A stretch of DNA of 64,000 bases from Talpa occidentalis (Eukaryota > Chordata > Mammalia > Eulipotyphla > Talpidae), in NCBI RefSeq assembly GCF_014898055.3, contig NW_023601212.1, forward strand, positions 44,442,329-44,506,328, in the 5' to 3' direction. Below, piece after piece: positions 45,051-55,704 of the stretch. Position 1 is the stretch's first letter, and each line of letters begins with the position of its first letter. The position numbers and the translations under genes were made by a program. Under the pieces are notes generated by a model. It was not told the DNA's origin, made no database searches, and saw only the letters and a list, made by a program, of their open reading frames with translations.

Positions 45051-48000
45051 AAGAATAAATAAAATAAAAATTAAAAAAAAATGCTTTGAGGTGAATGACA
45101 AGGAGGACACCAATTCCCTAAATGTATGGGATGCAGCAAAAGCAGTAATAAGAGGAAAATATGCAGCAATAAAGGCTCACATCAACAAACAATAAACAAC
45201 CTAATGTCACATCTCAAAGGACTAAAAAATGAACAACAAAAAACCCTAAAAGCAGTAAGAAAGGAAATAATAAAAATCAAAGCAGAAAAAAATGAAATAG
45301 AAACTAAAAATAAAAAATCCAAAATATCAGTGAAACCAAAATTTGGTTCTTTGAAAAAATAAATAAAATAGACACATCCTTAGCCAGGCTCACAAAGGAA
45401 AAACAGGAGAAAGCACAAATAAATAGGATCACAAATGAAAGAGGAGAAATCACAACAAACACAGCAGAAATCAAAAGAATAATCAGTAACTACTATGAAC
45501 AGTTATACGCAAACAAGCTCAACAATCTAGACGAGACAGACAAATTCATACAACTCTACAATCACCCAAAGCTAGAAAAAGAAGACATAGAATACCTAAA
45601 CAGACCAATTACAAGCAGTGAATTTGAAATGGTTATCAAAACCCTCTCCAAACACAAAAGCCCAGGACCAGATGGATTTACAAATGAATTCCACCAAACA
45701 GTCAGAAACAAATTAGTGCCTATCCTTCACAAACTCTTTCAAAAAATTGAGAAGGAAGGGATAACACCAAACACATTCTATGAAGCCAAAATTACACTAA
45801 TACCAAAACCGAACAAGGACAACACAAATAAAGAAAACTACAGGCCAATCTTTCTAATGAACACTGATGCAAAAACCCTGAATAAAATTTTAGCTATCAG
45901 AATCCAACAATGTATCTATAAAATAATTCACCATGGCCAAGGATGATTCAACATCTGAAAATCAATCAATGCAATCCAACACATCAACAAAAATAAATAT
46001 AAAAAAACATATGATAATATCAATTAGATGCTGGGAAAGCTTTCAACAAAGTACAGCACCCATTTATGATAAAGGCCCATGAAATTCTTGGGATACAAGG
46101 AACATACCTCAACATCATAAAGGCCATGTATGACAAGGCCACAGCCAGCATCATTCTTCATGGTGAAAAGTTGAAAGCATTTACGTTAAGGTCTGGAACA
46201 AGACAAGGATGTCCACTGTCACCACTCTTTTCAATATAATACTGGAAGTCCTATGCAGAACAATAAGACAAGAGAAAGACATGCAAGGAATCCAAATAAG
46301 GAAGAAAGAAGTCAAACTATTACTATTCACAGATGATATGATATTATACATAGAGAACCCCCAAAACTCCACAAAAAAAAAAGCTAATCAAACTAATCAA
46401 TCAGTTTAGCAAAGTAGCAGGACACAAAATCAACATGCAAAAATCAGTAGCCTTCCTATACATAAACAATAAATCTGAAGAAAATGAAATAAAAAAAAAC
46501 ATCCTTCTTATTATTGAAACAAAAAAAAATAAATTAAATACTTGGGAATAAACCTAAAAAAAGAGGTAAAGGACCTATACAAAGAAAACTATAAAACAGT
46601 TTTAAAAATAGAAGAAGACACAAAGAAATGGAAAGACATCCCCTGCTCATGGATTGGAGGAATAAACATTATTAAAATGGCCATCCTACCAAAAGCAATA
46701 TACAGATTCAATGCTATTCCAATCAAAATCTCAATGTCATTCTTCAAATAAATAGAACAATTATTGATGAAATTTATATGGAATCACAAATAAATCCCAA
46801 ATAGACAAAGCTCTCCTGAAAAAAAAAAAAAGAAGGGAATGGAGGCATCACACTCCCAGACTTCAAACTATACTACAAAGCCATAATCATCAAAACTGCA
46901 TGGTATTGGAACAAGAACAGACACATAGATCAAAGGAACTGAATAGAAAATCCAGAAATAAGCCCACAGATTTATAGTCCACTAATCTTTGACAAAGGAG
47001 CAAAGAATATGCAATGGAACAAAGAAAGTTAGTTCAACAAATGGTACTGGGAAAACTAGGTCATTACATGCAAAAGAATGAAGCTTGACTACTGCCTCAC
47101 AACATGCACAAAAACCAACTCAAAATGGATTAAAGAACTAGACATAAGACCTGAAACCTTAAAATACATAGAAGGACATAGAGCAGAAATACTACATGAC
47201 ATACACCTCGATAACATCTTTAAAGATGCATCACCCAAAGTAGTGATAGCAAAGGCAAAGGTAAACAGCTGAGACTACATCAAATTAAAGTGCTTCTGCA
47301 CAGCAAAAGATACAGTAAACAAATCAAACAGACAGGCCACTGACTGGGAGAGAATTTATGCACACAATATGAATGATAAGGGACTGATCACAAAATCTAC
47401 AAAGAGCTGAAGAGTCTCAACAAAAACAAAGTAAATAACCCAGTCAAAAATGGGCAGAAGAGCTAAAAAGGAACTTCTCCAAAGAGGAAATGTGAATGGC
47501 CAACTGGCATATGAAAAAATGTTTAGCATCACTTGTAATCAGGGAACTACAAATCAAAACTACAATGAGATACCATCTTAAAACAGTGAGAATGGCACAT
47601 ATTAAAAAAAACTAGCAACAACAAATGTTGGCAAGTATGTAGTGAACAAGGAACTCTCCTATCACTGCTGGTGGGAGTGCAAACTGGTGCAACCACTATG
47701 AAGAGCTGTCTGGAGATTCCTCAACCTGCTAAAGATGGAGCTTCCATATTGTCCAGCAATTCCACTCCTAGGTATATACCCAAAGTACACAGAAACATTA
47801 ATTCAAAAGGGTACCTGCACTCCTATGTTTATAGCAGCACTATTTACAATAGCTAAGCTATGGAAACAACCCATATGCCCAACAATAGATGACTGGATCA
47901 AGAAGATGTGGTATATATACACAATAGAATAATACTCAGCTATCTAGAAAGATAACTTATGCAATTTGCAGCAACATGGATGGAGCTGGAAGGGATCATA

Positions 48001-48306
48001 ATCAGTGAAACAAGCCAGAAAGAAAAAGAAAAATACCGGATGGTCTCACTCATAGCAGGAATTTAGAAAACCTAAATAAGAGAACAGGAAAAAGACTAAT
48101 TAAAATAAAGTAAAAATTAAAATCAACAAGCAACTCTAAACCATAGACACACTAAGGGGGTGGGAGGGTAGGAGAAATTACAGTCAAAATAAGGGATGTG
48201 GGAATTGTATGGGGATTATAACCAAGATGGAAATGCATACATTGAGCAAAAATGAAAAATGATGTAAAATATATTAAATAAATAAATAAATAAATAATCC
48301 ATTGCA

Positions 48307-48612
48307 AAATGCAGTTTGTGTGTTTTAGTGCTAGTGCCCTGTCTGAAGTGACATTTTTTATGTTATATCATTTAACAATATAGGTTGAATTTTTATGTTA
48401 TACCATTTAACAATATGCTAGTAGTGAAAAGTATTTACTAGGGTAACAAATGCACCTCTTATTAAGTTATGGTAACACTTGAAATGTTCATTAAGCTGAA
48501 CAATCCAACAAAAAAATATTCTAACCCAGTCAGAAACTTCCCTAGTACGTTAGTGTGTCTCTTAGGGACAAAACATTGTGTAATATGCTGCTATTAAAAA
48601 TGACTGTGAGTC
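48307..48612. other. Unassigned DNA between L1s
   Basis: About 300 bp, AT-rich. A direct repeat of TATCATTTAACAATAT lies near 48,363 and 48,401. No gene. Confidence 0.5.
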
Positions 48613-49797
48613 ACCATGCACAAAAAGCAACTCAAAATGGATTAAAGAACTAGATATAAAGCCTGACACCATAAAATGTATAGAAGGAAATATAGGTAAA
48701 ACACTACATGACATACACCTCAGTAACATCTTAAAAGACAAATCACCCAAAGTAGTGACAGTGAAGGAAAGGATAAACAGCCTGGACTACATCAAATTAA
48801 AGAGTTTCTGTACAGCAACCAAAACAAAGAGACACTACACTGTTTGGGAGAAAATTTTTGCACACAACACTAATGATAAAGGACTAATCACAAATATCTA
48901 CAAATAGCTGAAGAGTCTCAACAAAAACAAAGTAAATAACCCAGTCAAAAGATGGGCAGAAGAGCTAAAAAGAAACTTCACCCAAGAGGAAATGCAAATG
49001 GCCAACAGGCATATGAAAAAAATATTCAACATCACTAGTAATCATGGAAGTGCTAATCAAAGCTATGAGATACCATCTTATACCAGTGAGAATGACACAT
49101 TAAAAAAAGAAAAAAACTAGCAACAACAAATGTTGGCAAGATGTGGAGATAAAGGAACCCTCCTGCACTGCTGGTGGGAATGCAAACTGGTGCAACCACT
49201 ATGGAGAGCTGTGTGGAGATTCCTCAACCTGCTAAAGATGGGGCTTCCATATGATCCAGCAATTGCACTCCTAGGTATTTACCCAAAGGACTCAGAAACA
49301 TTAATTCGAAAGGGCACATGCACCCCTATAGCAGCACTATAGCAGCACTATTTACAATAGGTAAACTAAGGAACAATGCAAATGCCCAAAAATAAATGCC
49401 TGGATCAAGATGTGGTACATATATACAATGGAATATTGTTCAGCAATCAAAAAATATAAACTCATGCAATTAACAGCAATATGGATGGAGCTGGAAGGGA
49501 TCATGCTCAGCAAAATAAGCCAGAAAGGAAAAGAAAAATACCTGATGATTTCATTCATAGCAGGAATTTAGAAAACCTAAATAGGAGGCCAGGAAAAAGA
49601 CTAATTATAATAAAGTAAAAATCAATAAGCAACTATAAACCAGAGACACACTATGGGGGGGTGGTGGGGAGAAGGGAGTAGGATCAAAACAAGGGGTGTG
49701 GGAATTATATGGGGACTATAAGCAAGATGAAAATGAATACATTGTACAATAATGAAAAATGATGTAAATATATATAAAATAAAATTGTAAAAAGGAG
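48610..49797 (+). mobile_element. 5'-truncated L1
   Basis: ORF2 C-terminal third, with readable [17 protein letters not shown] (49,155-49,215), 3' UTR and a short A tail. Flanks AAAAATGACTGTGAG and AAAAATGGTTGTAAG look like a decayed target duplication. Confidence 0.88.
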
Positions 49798-49989
49798 AAA
49801 AAATGGTTGTAAGAATTTTTCTTAATATAATAAATAACAACATGTGAACAATAAAAGATCATTGAGAGAATAAATTGTGCTAAGAGCTAGTTGTAACTTC
49901 TATTAAGAAATTTTCACAGAAAGAATGTTTTACAGAAAGGTTTATGAAATAGGTACATGTCCACATAAATAATTTTTAAGTATCTCTAT

Positions 49990-50365
49990 TTAAATATATA
50001 TATAGTAGAACATACAGACAGTATAAAATCATTAAGGGATGCTTGAAGAACATTATCAACAAAACAAAATAAGTCAGAAGAGAAAGATAAAAACCAGATG
50101 ATTTTACTCATATATGGAATGTAATGAAATAGATAGAACAAAACCAAAAGAAACCCTAGAAATACACTGCAGAATCGAGGCTACCTAAAAGGGTGGGTGG
50201 CTTTTGGAATAAAGATGGTGGATCAGACACAATGTTCTATGGTGGAGATTTATTTTTGCTTTGATGGTGGGTAATGTGTGGTAACCTAAATTTGAAATAT
50301 TGTGAACAGTGTTGTAACCCAATGTTAACTCAACTTTTAAAAAAAATGTTGCAATTAAAAAAGAA
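49990..50365 (+). mobile_element. Old L1 3' end
   Basis: ACAAAACAAAATAAGTCAGAAG..GATTTTACTCATATATGGAATG is the terminal ORF2/3' UTR junction of an ancient L1. It continues to AAAAAATGTTGCAATTAAAAAAG. Confidence 0.7.
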
Positions 50366-50459
50366 CACAATCCCATTTACAATAGTAACACAATGAATAA
50401 AATGTCTAAAAAATATTAGTATATATTCTATTTCTATTCCTGTTTCTACCTGAAAAATT

Positions 50460-50735
50460 CTTTTTTTAATGGTTCATTTATTTATGCATACAAGTACTGG
50501 GGTACAGCCCAGAGTGGTGGGGGGTTAAGAGAATTCACCAGAGACAGAGTGGGGAACAGAATAGGTTGATTGCCTGAAATACACTGCTTAGGGGAATAGC
50601 AGATGAGTCAGGAGAGGTCTGCTGTGCCATGTGGGTCACCTCCCTGGCTAAGGATCTAACTCTTGCTATAATGGCTGGGGATAGTTTCATAGTGCTGCAT
50701 CTTAACCCCTTGTGCCACCAGGGAGACCCCTCTAC
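50460..50735 (-). mobile_element. tRNA-derived SINE, older subtype
   Basis: Reverse copy with a TTTTTTAATGGTTCATTTATTTATG tail, CTGGGGTACAGCC and head CACCAGGGAGACCC. Confidence 0.9.
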
Positions 50736-50871
50736 TTGAACATTTGCAGTGATGGCTATAAGTTAAACCACTAATAAAAAGTCTTTTCATTCCCTAAATG
50801 AAATATCTCCCATTTTCTAAATTTTCATAACCACGATTGGGCAGTAAATGAACATTATCAGCATTATCCAT

Positions 50872-51294
50872 TGTCCCGACCCGCGGGATTCGGAGGCACG
50901 AAAAGAGAAGGGCTGAGGATTGAAATGAGGGGCTTGACAACTTGACGCTAGCGTTTGCTTCTTTATTTTTCCTTTTCCTCTACGCAGTCTCTCTCCTTCT
51001 CCTCCACGCAGTCTCTCTCCTTCTCCTCCACGCAGTTTCTCTCCCTATCCTCTACGCAATCTCCCTCCTTCTCCTCCACACAGTCTCTCCCGTGGTTCCC
51101 TTCCTATCCCCCCTCGCTCCTCTCTCGTACCTCTCTGTCCCAAGTGCTCTTTCGGACGCGCAGTGGTTTCTCCGAAAGCGAAACAGAAACCGAAACCTAA
51201 CTTCGGAGCATGCGCAACACGGTGCATGCTCCATGCGGCTCCGGACATTTGCGAGCATGCGCAATACGGCGCATGCTCCATGCGGCTCCGGACA
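50872..51294 (-). mobile_element. 3' LTR of the provirus
   Basis: 423 bp, starting TGTCCGGAGCC and ending GGTCGGGACA on the minus strand. AATAAA poly(A) signal at 50,962-50,967. U3 terminal 47-bp tandem duplication at 51,208-51,294. The central part (about 50,980-51,075) consists of four 21-23 bp pyrimidine-rich repeats (plus strand TCTCTCCTTCTCCTCCACGCAG). Confidence 0.95.
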
Positions 51295-51313
51295 TCTCCC
51301 CCTTTTTTCTTTT
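51295..51313 (-). promoter_or_regulatory. Polypurine tract
   Basis: The minus strand reads an uninterrupted purine run ending GGGGGAGA directly against the TG of the 3' LTR. This is the plus-strand primer site of reverse transcription. Confidence 0.9.
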
Positions 51314-51448
51314 AAATGAGATACCTGGCCTGTCTTAGGTTGGCATATCCCGTAACCAGCCTTACCCGTCTTTGCTAATCCGGCGCACTTGGTCTGGACC
51401 GCTGTCTTAGGTTGGTCTGGACGGGCTACGCTCTTACCCGTCTTTGGC

Positions 51449-52625
51449 TCACAGGTTCTCTAGGGCTAAGTTGACCCATCCGGATGCTACTGGGGAGTCC
51501 TGGTCAAGTACCATGGCACCAAGTACCTGCCTGACCACAATAGCACGTTTTTTGTTTCGCTTCCGTAGCCGATGGAGAAACCATATGCCGAATGCACAAA
51601 CAGTAACTCTGGGAGGAGTCCTCTAAACCAGGCAATGAGACCCTTACTCGAAACAGGGTAACCCAAGTGTTGTTAACAGTTATGAGCTGTCTCGCCAGTT
51701 GAGAGGTCAGGTTCAGGAGCTGGTGGTTCTAAGGTCCTCTGATTACACTATTTAACCTATTTTCTTCCATAAACATATTTTTCACCATAACAGGAATTAC
51801 ACAAATAAAACTGTACAAAAAGTTACAATGCATGTGAGTGGTTAACAAAAGTGTGTCTATCTCTTCTTACATGAGCTAACTGCTGACTAAGCATAAAAAG
51901 TCCATTTTGCAAATGTCCATTCATATATTACTGTGTTGACAACGCAGAAGCAATACCGGCAGCTAAATTGTCCATAGTGTCTGTATTTACAGCAGCTTAA
52001 GTGACAGCAACGGCAGCAGCAGCCGCAGCCGCGGCCTCTGCTATTGAAACGGCAACAATAGCTGCAGTGATGCTAAAATCATGTCTCCTCCTAGGTAGAA
52101 CAGGGGAAAGGTGTGCAGAAACATCCACGGGCATGACTAAAATAGAAGGTAGACAACGATCATCGCTCTCTCTGCACTCCGGGCCCAGGAGGCAGAGAGG
52201 GGGCAAGTCTCCGCTGAACAGCTCAACCCAGTGGCATCTCCTGCATTATTGGGGAGGACAAAAAAGAAAGGAGGGGACAGACAGACAGCAGCAGACAAAC
52301 TCTATAATCTATTATTCTGAATACTAACAAATTATTCAATGGTAGAACTAATGTTTACAGAATAAATGCCATTAAATATTTTCACCTCACCCTGGCCCAA
52401 CGGGGCACTATCCAATGGCTTGGAAGCCAGACCAATAGTAAGATTAGTGGCAAATACTTGTGGAAAAGTGGAATCATGATGATCAATGAGGAGCAAAAAC
52501 AGCAGCTGATGCACAATCGCCCATCGTACTAACATCTGGGATGCTTGTGTCATCAATGTTAGCAGGGTCAGGTATATTGACAAACCGAACCAATCGAGCA
52601 GGAACCCATCGGGGTGCTTCTGCAT
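51449..52625 (-). pseudogene. env remnant (signal/SU start, fusion-peptide region, TM tail)
   Basis: Env is the envelope glycoprotein precursor. An ATG at 52,625 overlaps the end of the pol reading, as in betaretroviruses. It opens 97 codons containing a hydrophobic leader and an SU N-terminus, ending at 52,332. The rest of SU is largely missing. 52,206-51,997 reads a basic RRR site before a hydrophobic alanine-rich stretch resembling the TM fusion peptide, then a stop. Downstream frames show a heptad-like region with a stop near 51,945 and, near 51,600-51,450, a membrane anchor and basic cytoplasmic tail ending at TGA 51,449-51,451. At least three inactivating breaks are visible, so it is non-functional. 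Confidence 0.8.
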
Positions 52626-52840
52626 CCTGTGGGAAAAGACAAATGCTGCCTGGCAGCTGTATTAATACTGGCACGGGTGGTTGCCACTCATTATTAACTG
52701 GGTCCTTCCATCTCGCTTGCAGCATCGTGACCTGCCGAGGGTCTGGCGACCAGTGCCGATCAGCAGCTGACCGCCCCTGAGTATCTAGGGTCAAAAAATT
52801 AAGGGTAAAGAGAGCTGTAGTCAAACGGTCCCTGGGGGAG
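52483..52840 (-). pseudogene. Integrase C-terminal fragment of pol
   Basis: In the frame of the 52,971-52,483 ORF, residues from about 52,835 onward read ALFTLNFLTLD, SAADRHW and WKDP, then FPQDAEAPRW. These are typical of the C-terminal DNA-binding domain of betaretroviral integrase. The N-terminal zinc domain and catalytic DDE core are gone. The upstream part of the same ORF is gag read out of frame, so the ORF as a whole is a deletion artefact. The pol end overlaps the env start. Confidence 0.85.
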
Positions 52841-53389
52841 TGTTCTCGGAGGTGGCGCAGGAGGTGGCTCCCCAGGTGTTTTCCATCTCCTTTTACGCTT
52901 CCTTGGCTTATAACAACTGAGACCTTTCTCATCCTGTTCCTCCTCTCCTCCCGACTCATGGGTAGAATCATCTGGAGAAGGGACTGTTGTTATTTTTTGA
53001 GTAGAGGAAGGGTGACTTACCGATGTAGAACTCTTAATGGAACTTCTATCTTCTTCCTCCATTTGTCTCGCTGTCCTGACGGCCTCAGTGGCTAACTGAG
53101 TGGCAGCAGTGCCACCGGCATTAAGAGCATCTCCCACCACTCTCCAGACCGTCAAAGTAGTGCCAGGAAGAGACTCAAGGCCATATAATTGCTGATGCAA
53201 GACAATATCTCCTTTCACCTTATTCCAATTGTCACTATCGACCTGATCCTGCTTCAGAAACCATTTACTAGTAATACTAAGGGTCTCTACAAATCCTTTA
53301 AGAATTTTTCTACTGAGAGGAACCCCAAACTCTTTTAGAAGAGCTTCCAGGGAAATAACTAACTGCCCCTTGGACATTGAATTGCCCAT
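52799..53389 (-). pseudogene. gag 5' part (matrix), 3'-deleted
   Basis: 196 open codons start at ATG 53,389. MGNSMS at the N-terminus is a myristoylation-type signal, and the first ~95 residues look like a betaretroviral matrix domain. A low-complexity acidic/serine stretch (GGEEEQDEKG), a basic run (RKRKRRWK) and a proline-rich PPPAPPP segment follow. From about 52,835 the frame crosses into pol-derived DNA and stops at 52,799. Capsid and nucleocapsid (with zinc knuckles) are absent. In a virus, Gag forms the particle core at the plasma membrane. This copy lacks the assembly domains. Confidence 0.85.
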
Positions 53390-53392
53390 GAT

Positions 53393-53412
53393 CCCAGCTA
53401 CCTTACCTTACT
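53393..53412 (-). promoter_or_regulatory. Leader with candidate splice donor
   Basis: The minus strand reads AAGTAAAGTAAGGTAAGG just before the gag ATG, containing overlapping (A)AG/GTAAG donor-like motifs. That position suits the major 5' splice site for env mRNA. Inference from motif only. Confidence 0.45.
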
Positions 53413-53472
53413 TTACTTTACTTGCCGGCTCACCACAGTTGGTCCTTCAGCGGTTCCTTCATTCTTTTTCGT

Positions 53473-53490
53473 GCCCCACGTTGGGCGCCA
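53473..53490 (-). promoter_or_regulatory. tRNA-Lys primer binding site
   Basis: The minus strand reads TGGCGCCCAACGTGGGGC, two bases inside the 5' LTR end. It is complementary to the 3' end of tRNA-Lys(1,2), the usual primer of many betaretroviruses. Confidence 0.93.
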
Positions 53491-53492
53491 CC

Positions 53493-53997
53493 TGTCCCGA
53501 CCCGCGGGATTCGGAGGCACGAAAAGAGAAGGGCTGAGGATTGAAATGAGGGGCTTGACAACTTGACGCTAGCGTTTGCTTCTTTATTTTTCCTTTTCCT
53601 TCACTTTTACATGTTTTTTTCCTTTCCCTGTCCTACTACCTTCCCTGGCTTTCTCTATGCTCCTCTCTCAGTACATTTCTCAGTATCCTCTCTCAAAGTC
53701 TCTACACAGTATCCTTTCCACAGTCTCCCTCTCGAGGTCTCCTCGCCTCATCCTCTACGCAGTCTCCCTCCTTCTCCTCCACACAGTCTCTCCCGTGGTT
53801 CCCTTCCTATCCCCCCTCGCTCCTCTCTCGTACCTCTCTGTCCCACGTGCTCTTCCGGACACGCAGTGGTTTCTCCGAAAGCGAAACAGAAACCGAAACC
53901 TAACTTCGGAGCATGCACAACACGGCGCATGCTCCATGTGGCTCTGGACATTTGCGAGCATGCACAACACGGCGCATGCTCCATGCGGCTCCGGACA
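53493..53997 (-). mobile_element. 5' LTR of the provirus
   Basis: 505 bp, with the same ends as the other LTR. AATAAA at 53,583-53,588. The 47-bp duplication is at 53,911-53,997. Its middle (about 53,600-53,755) is non-repetitive pyrimidine-rich sequence that the 3' LTR lacks. Confidence 0.95.
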
Positions 53998-54003
53998 ATC
54001 CAT

Positions 54004-54620
54004 TATACATCTCATTTATGCTGAGGATTATCATCAATCCTTTTAATCAAAGCATGTATAACATAAAAGTTGAAACCCTTTTTAGGCATGAGAATAAGGG
54101 TCACATGTTTTCATGCACATATATGCATATACTTCATCCTTCTCTTGATTACCTGGAAGAGAACTTCAGTAGAGTCACCTTTAATACAGTTATCTGAAAG
54201 AAAGTTGAATAACAGAATGATCATGAATCTTGTTTTCAGGTATCAGCATAAAGTCTACTACTAATGAGTAGCAGGTTATTATATTTTTTCCATTTTATTC
54301 ACTCTGCTTATATTGTCAGTTAGTTATTGCTTTATAACAAGTCATTCTAAAATTGAATAGTTTAATGTTTTTCATTCTTTAATGGGTCTATAGAGTTTAG
54401 AGGTGTTCTGATATCTGTTGGTCCCCTTATGAGTCCATAGTCAAGCATTGGATTAGATGGGGTGTCTCTGCTGTTCTTGATGAGAGAAGTTTATTTATTA
54501 GGGCTCAACTACTGTGGTTGATCTAAGGAAAACTTGTTGAGACAGGCCTTCCTGGATTTGTTCTCATGGTTCACCCACGGTTCTGAGAGAGAACAACATC
54601 AATGCACCAGAGGAAATTTT
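54004..54620. other. Unassigned DNA with a possible ancient LTR fragment
   Basis: 54,310-54,480 (GTTATTGCTTTATAACAAGTCATTCTAAAATTG and following) resembles an ancient mammalian interspersed repeat that I cannot name with confidence. No gene. Confidence 0.35.
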
Positions 54621-54639
54621 ATAGTATTAAATGCTTATA

Positions 54640-55704
54640 ATAGAAAAAAAAAGCCTTCAAATTAATAAGTTTCTACAGAAGAAACTAGACAAATGAGAGT
54701 AAATTAAACACATAGCACAAACTGATAAGCACAAAAATTGAAGAAACATAAAGTGGAAAAGTCAACAAAACTTAAATCTAATTCTTTGAAATAACTGATG
54801 ATTGATTAAAGTCTAAGCTAGACTGACCAATAGAAAAAGGAGGGAAGACTCAAATTGCTAACATCAGGAATGAAAGATGGTGATTACCGTTTGAATTGTA
54901 GATATTAAAGAGCTAATAAGAGTATTAGAAACTATCTTATGTCCATAAATTTAACTAAGGCATGAAATTGAACAACTGACTCCAAGATATTAACTGAAAA
55001 AATACTTACACACAAATAGCTTATCACATATTGATATAAATTCCTAATATGAGTTTAGTTAAAAACCTACCAACTTGCAAAACTTCAGACACAGGTGTAT
55101 TTATTGGTGAAGTTCCCCAATTATTTAAAGAAGAAATAATAACAATGATATATGCTCTTTTCCTGAAAGATACTACTAAGAAAATAAAAAGAGAAGCCAA
55201 AGACTATGGAAAATGTTTACATAATTAACAATGATTTACATCAGAAATAGTAAAAGTATGTCTAGAACTCAGTGATTAAAAACTTGCATAACCTGGGCCT
55301 CCCTGGTGGCGCAGTGGTTGAGCGCTGGGCTGTGAAGCTGCCTGCAGCCTCTGCAGTGCCAGTTCAATCCCCCACCACAGGGCGAGGGTCCCACATGGCG
55401 AGCAGACCTCTCCTGCCACCCACTGATCCCCTCAGCAGTATACCTCGGTCCTTCTGCCTGTTCTGCTCTCTGCTCTGGCGCTGGTGAATTCTCTTACCCT
55501 CCTGCACTTCTGAATGTACCCAGTGCTTGTATAAATAAATAAATAAATCTTAAAAAAAAAAACTTGCACAAACTAATTCAAACTAATGATCAAAAGAATT
55601 GATTAGATACTTTACCAAAAAAAGACATGGTGATAGTCCAAAACACATGAGTAGATATTCAACATTATTCATTATCAAGCGACATATATTAAAACCACAT
55701 TAAG
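54640..55704 (+). mobile_element. Ancient L1 ORF2 fragment
   Basis: Diverged plus-strand ORF2 homology (TTCTTTGAAATAACTGATG, CAGGAATGAAAGATGGTGATTACCG, AGAGCTAATAAGAGTATTAG). It continues after a SINE as AAAACACATGAGTAGATATTCAACATTATTC and is cut by the L1 that begins at 55,705. Confidence 0.7.
55293..55560 (+). mobile_element. tRNA-derived SINE, younger subtype
   Basis: Head GGGCCTCCCTGGTGGCGCAG, GCCAGTTCAATCCC B-box region, (AAAT)n tail. AAAACTTGCA repeats on both sides (55,279-55,288 and about 55,557-55,567). Confidence 0.93.

Larger units (their letters stand above)
43661..48065 (+). pseudogene. L1 ORF2, multiply broken
   Basis: Start ATGGCAAATACAGAC at 43,661. The endonuclease block and RT are in fragments. 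45,629-45,946 is open, with [11 protein letters not shown] and the RT0-like [16 protein letters not shown] replaces FADD near 46,330. The C-terminal CCHC region has lost its spacing near 47,640-47,700. Two SINEs interrupt it at 44,499-45,075. Confidence 0.85.
41717..48297 (+). mobile_element. Long L1 copy carrying three SINEs
   Basis: 5' UTR (partial) to about 42,300, ORF1 about 42,308-43,568, ORF2 about 43,661-48,065, 3' UTR and an A-rich tail to 48,297. It is flanked by TCCATTGCA (41,708-41,716 and 48,298-48,306). Both ORFs are heavily interrupted. It is older than the L1 at 17,157. Confidence 0.9.
50872..53997 (-). mobile_element. Internally deleted betaretrovirus-like provirus
   Basis: Two LTRs (53,493-53,997 and 50,872-51,294) enclose 2.2 kb. 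The element is flanked by the 6-bp direct repeat ATCCAT (50,866-50,871 and 53,998-54,003), the duplication length usual for class II/betaretroviral ERVs. On the minus strand the order is LTR, Lys-type primer binding site, gag 5' part, integrase C-terminal fragment, env remnants, polypurine tract, LTR. Most of gag, all of protease and reverse transcriptase, and much of env surface subunit are missing. It cannot encode a working virus. Confidence 0.95.

Noticed and set aside
50942..51319. 125-codon repetitive leucine/serine-rich ORF over the LTR
   Set aside because: It translates the LTR minisatellite in the antisense direction. A similar ORF at 53,563-54,046 follows from the other LTR, and there is no start context or family match.
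52001..52327. 108-codon alanine-rich plus-strand ORF
   Set aside because: Antisense to the env transmembrane region. The alanine run is a triplet repeat read on both strands.
52799..53389. Domesticated retroviral gag gene
   Set aside because: The 196-codon frame is open but ends by running into pol DNA at a deletion junction, lacks capsid and nucleocapsid, and lies in an otherwise decayed provirus. Nothing visible indicates selection. A substitution-rate test across species would be needed to revive the idea.
50872..54003. A CRISPR-like array in the short repeats of the 3' LTR
   Set aside because: The 21-23 bp units are contiguous, pyrimidine-rich and lie inside an LTR. There are no unique spacers, and the host is a mammal.
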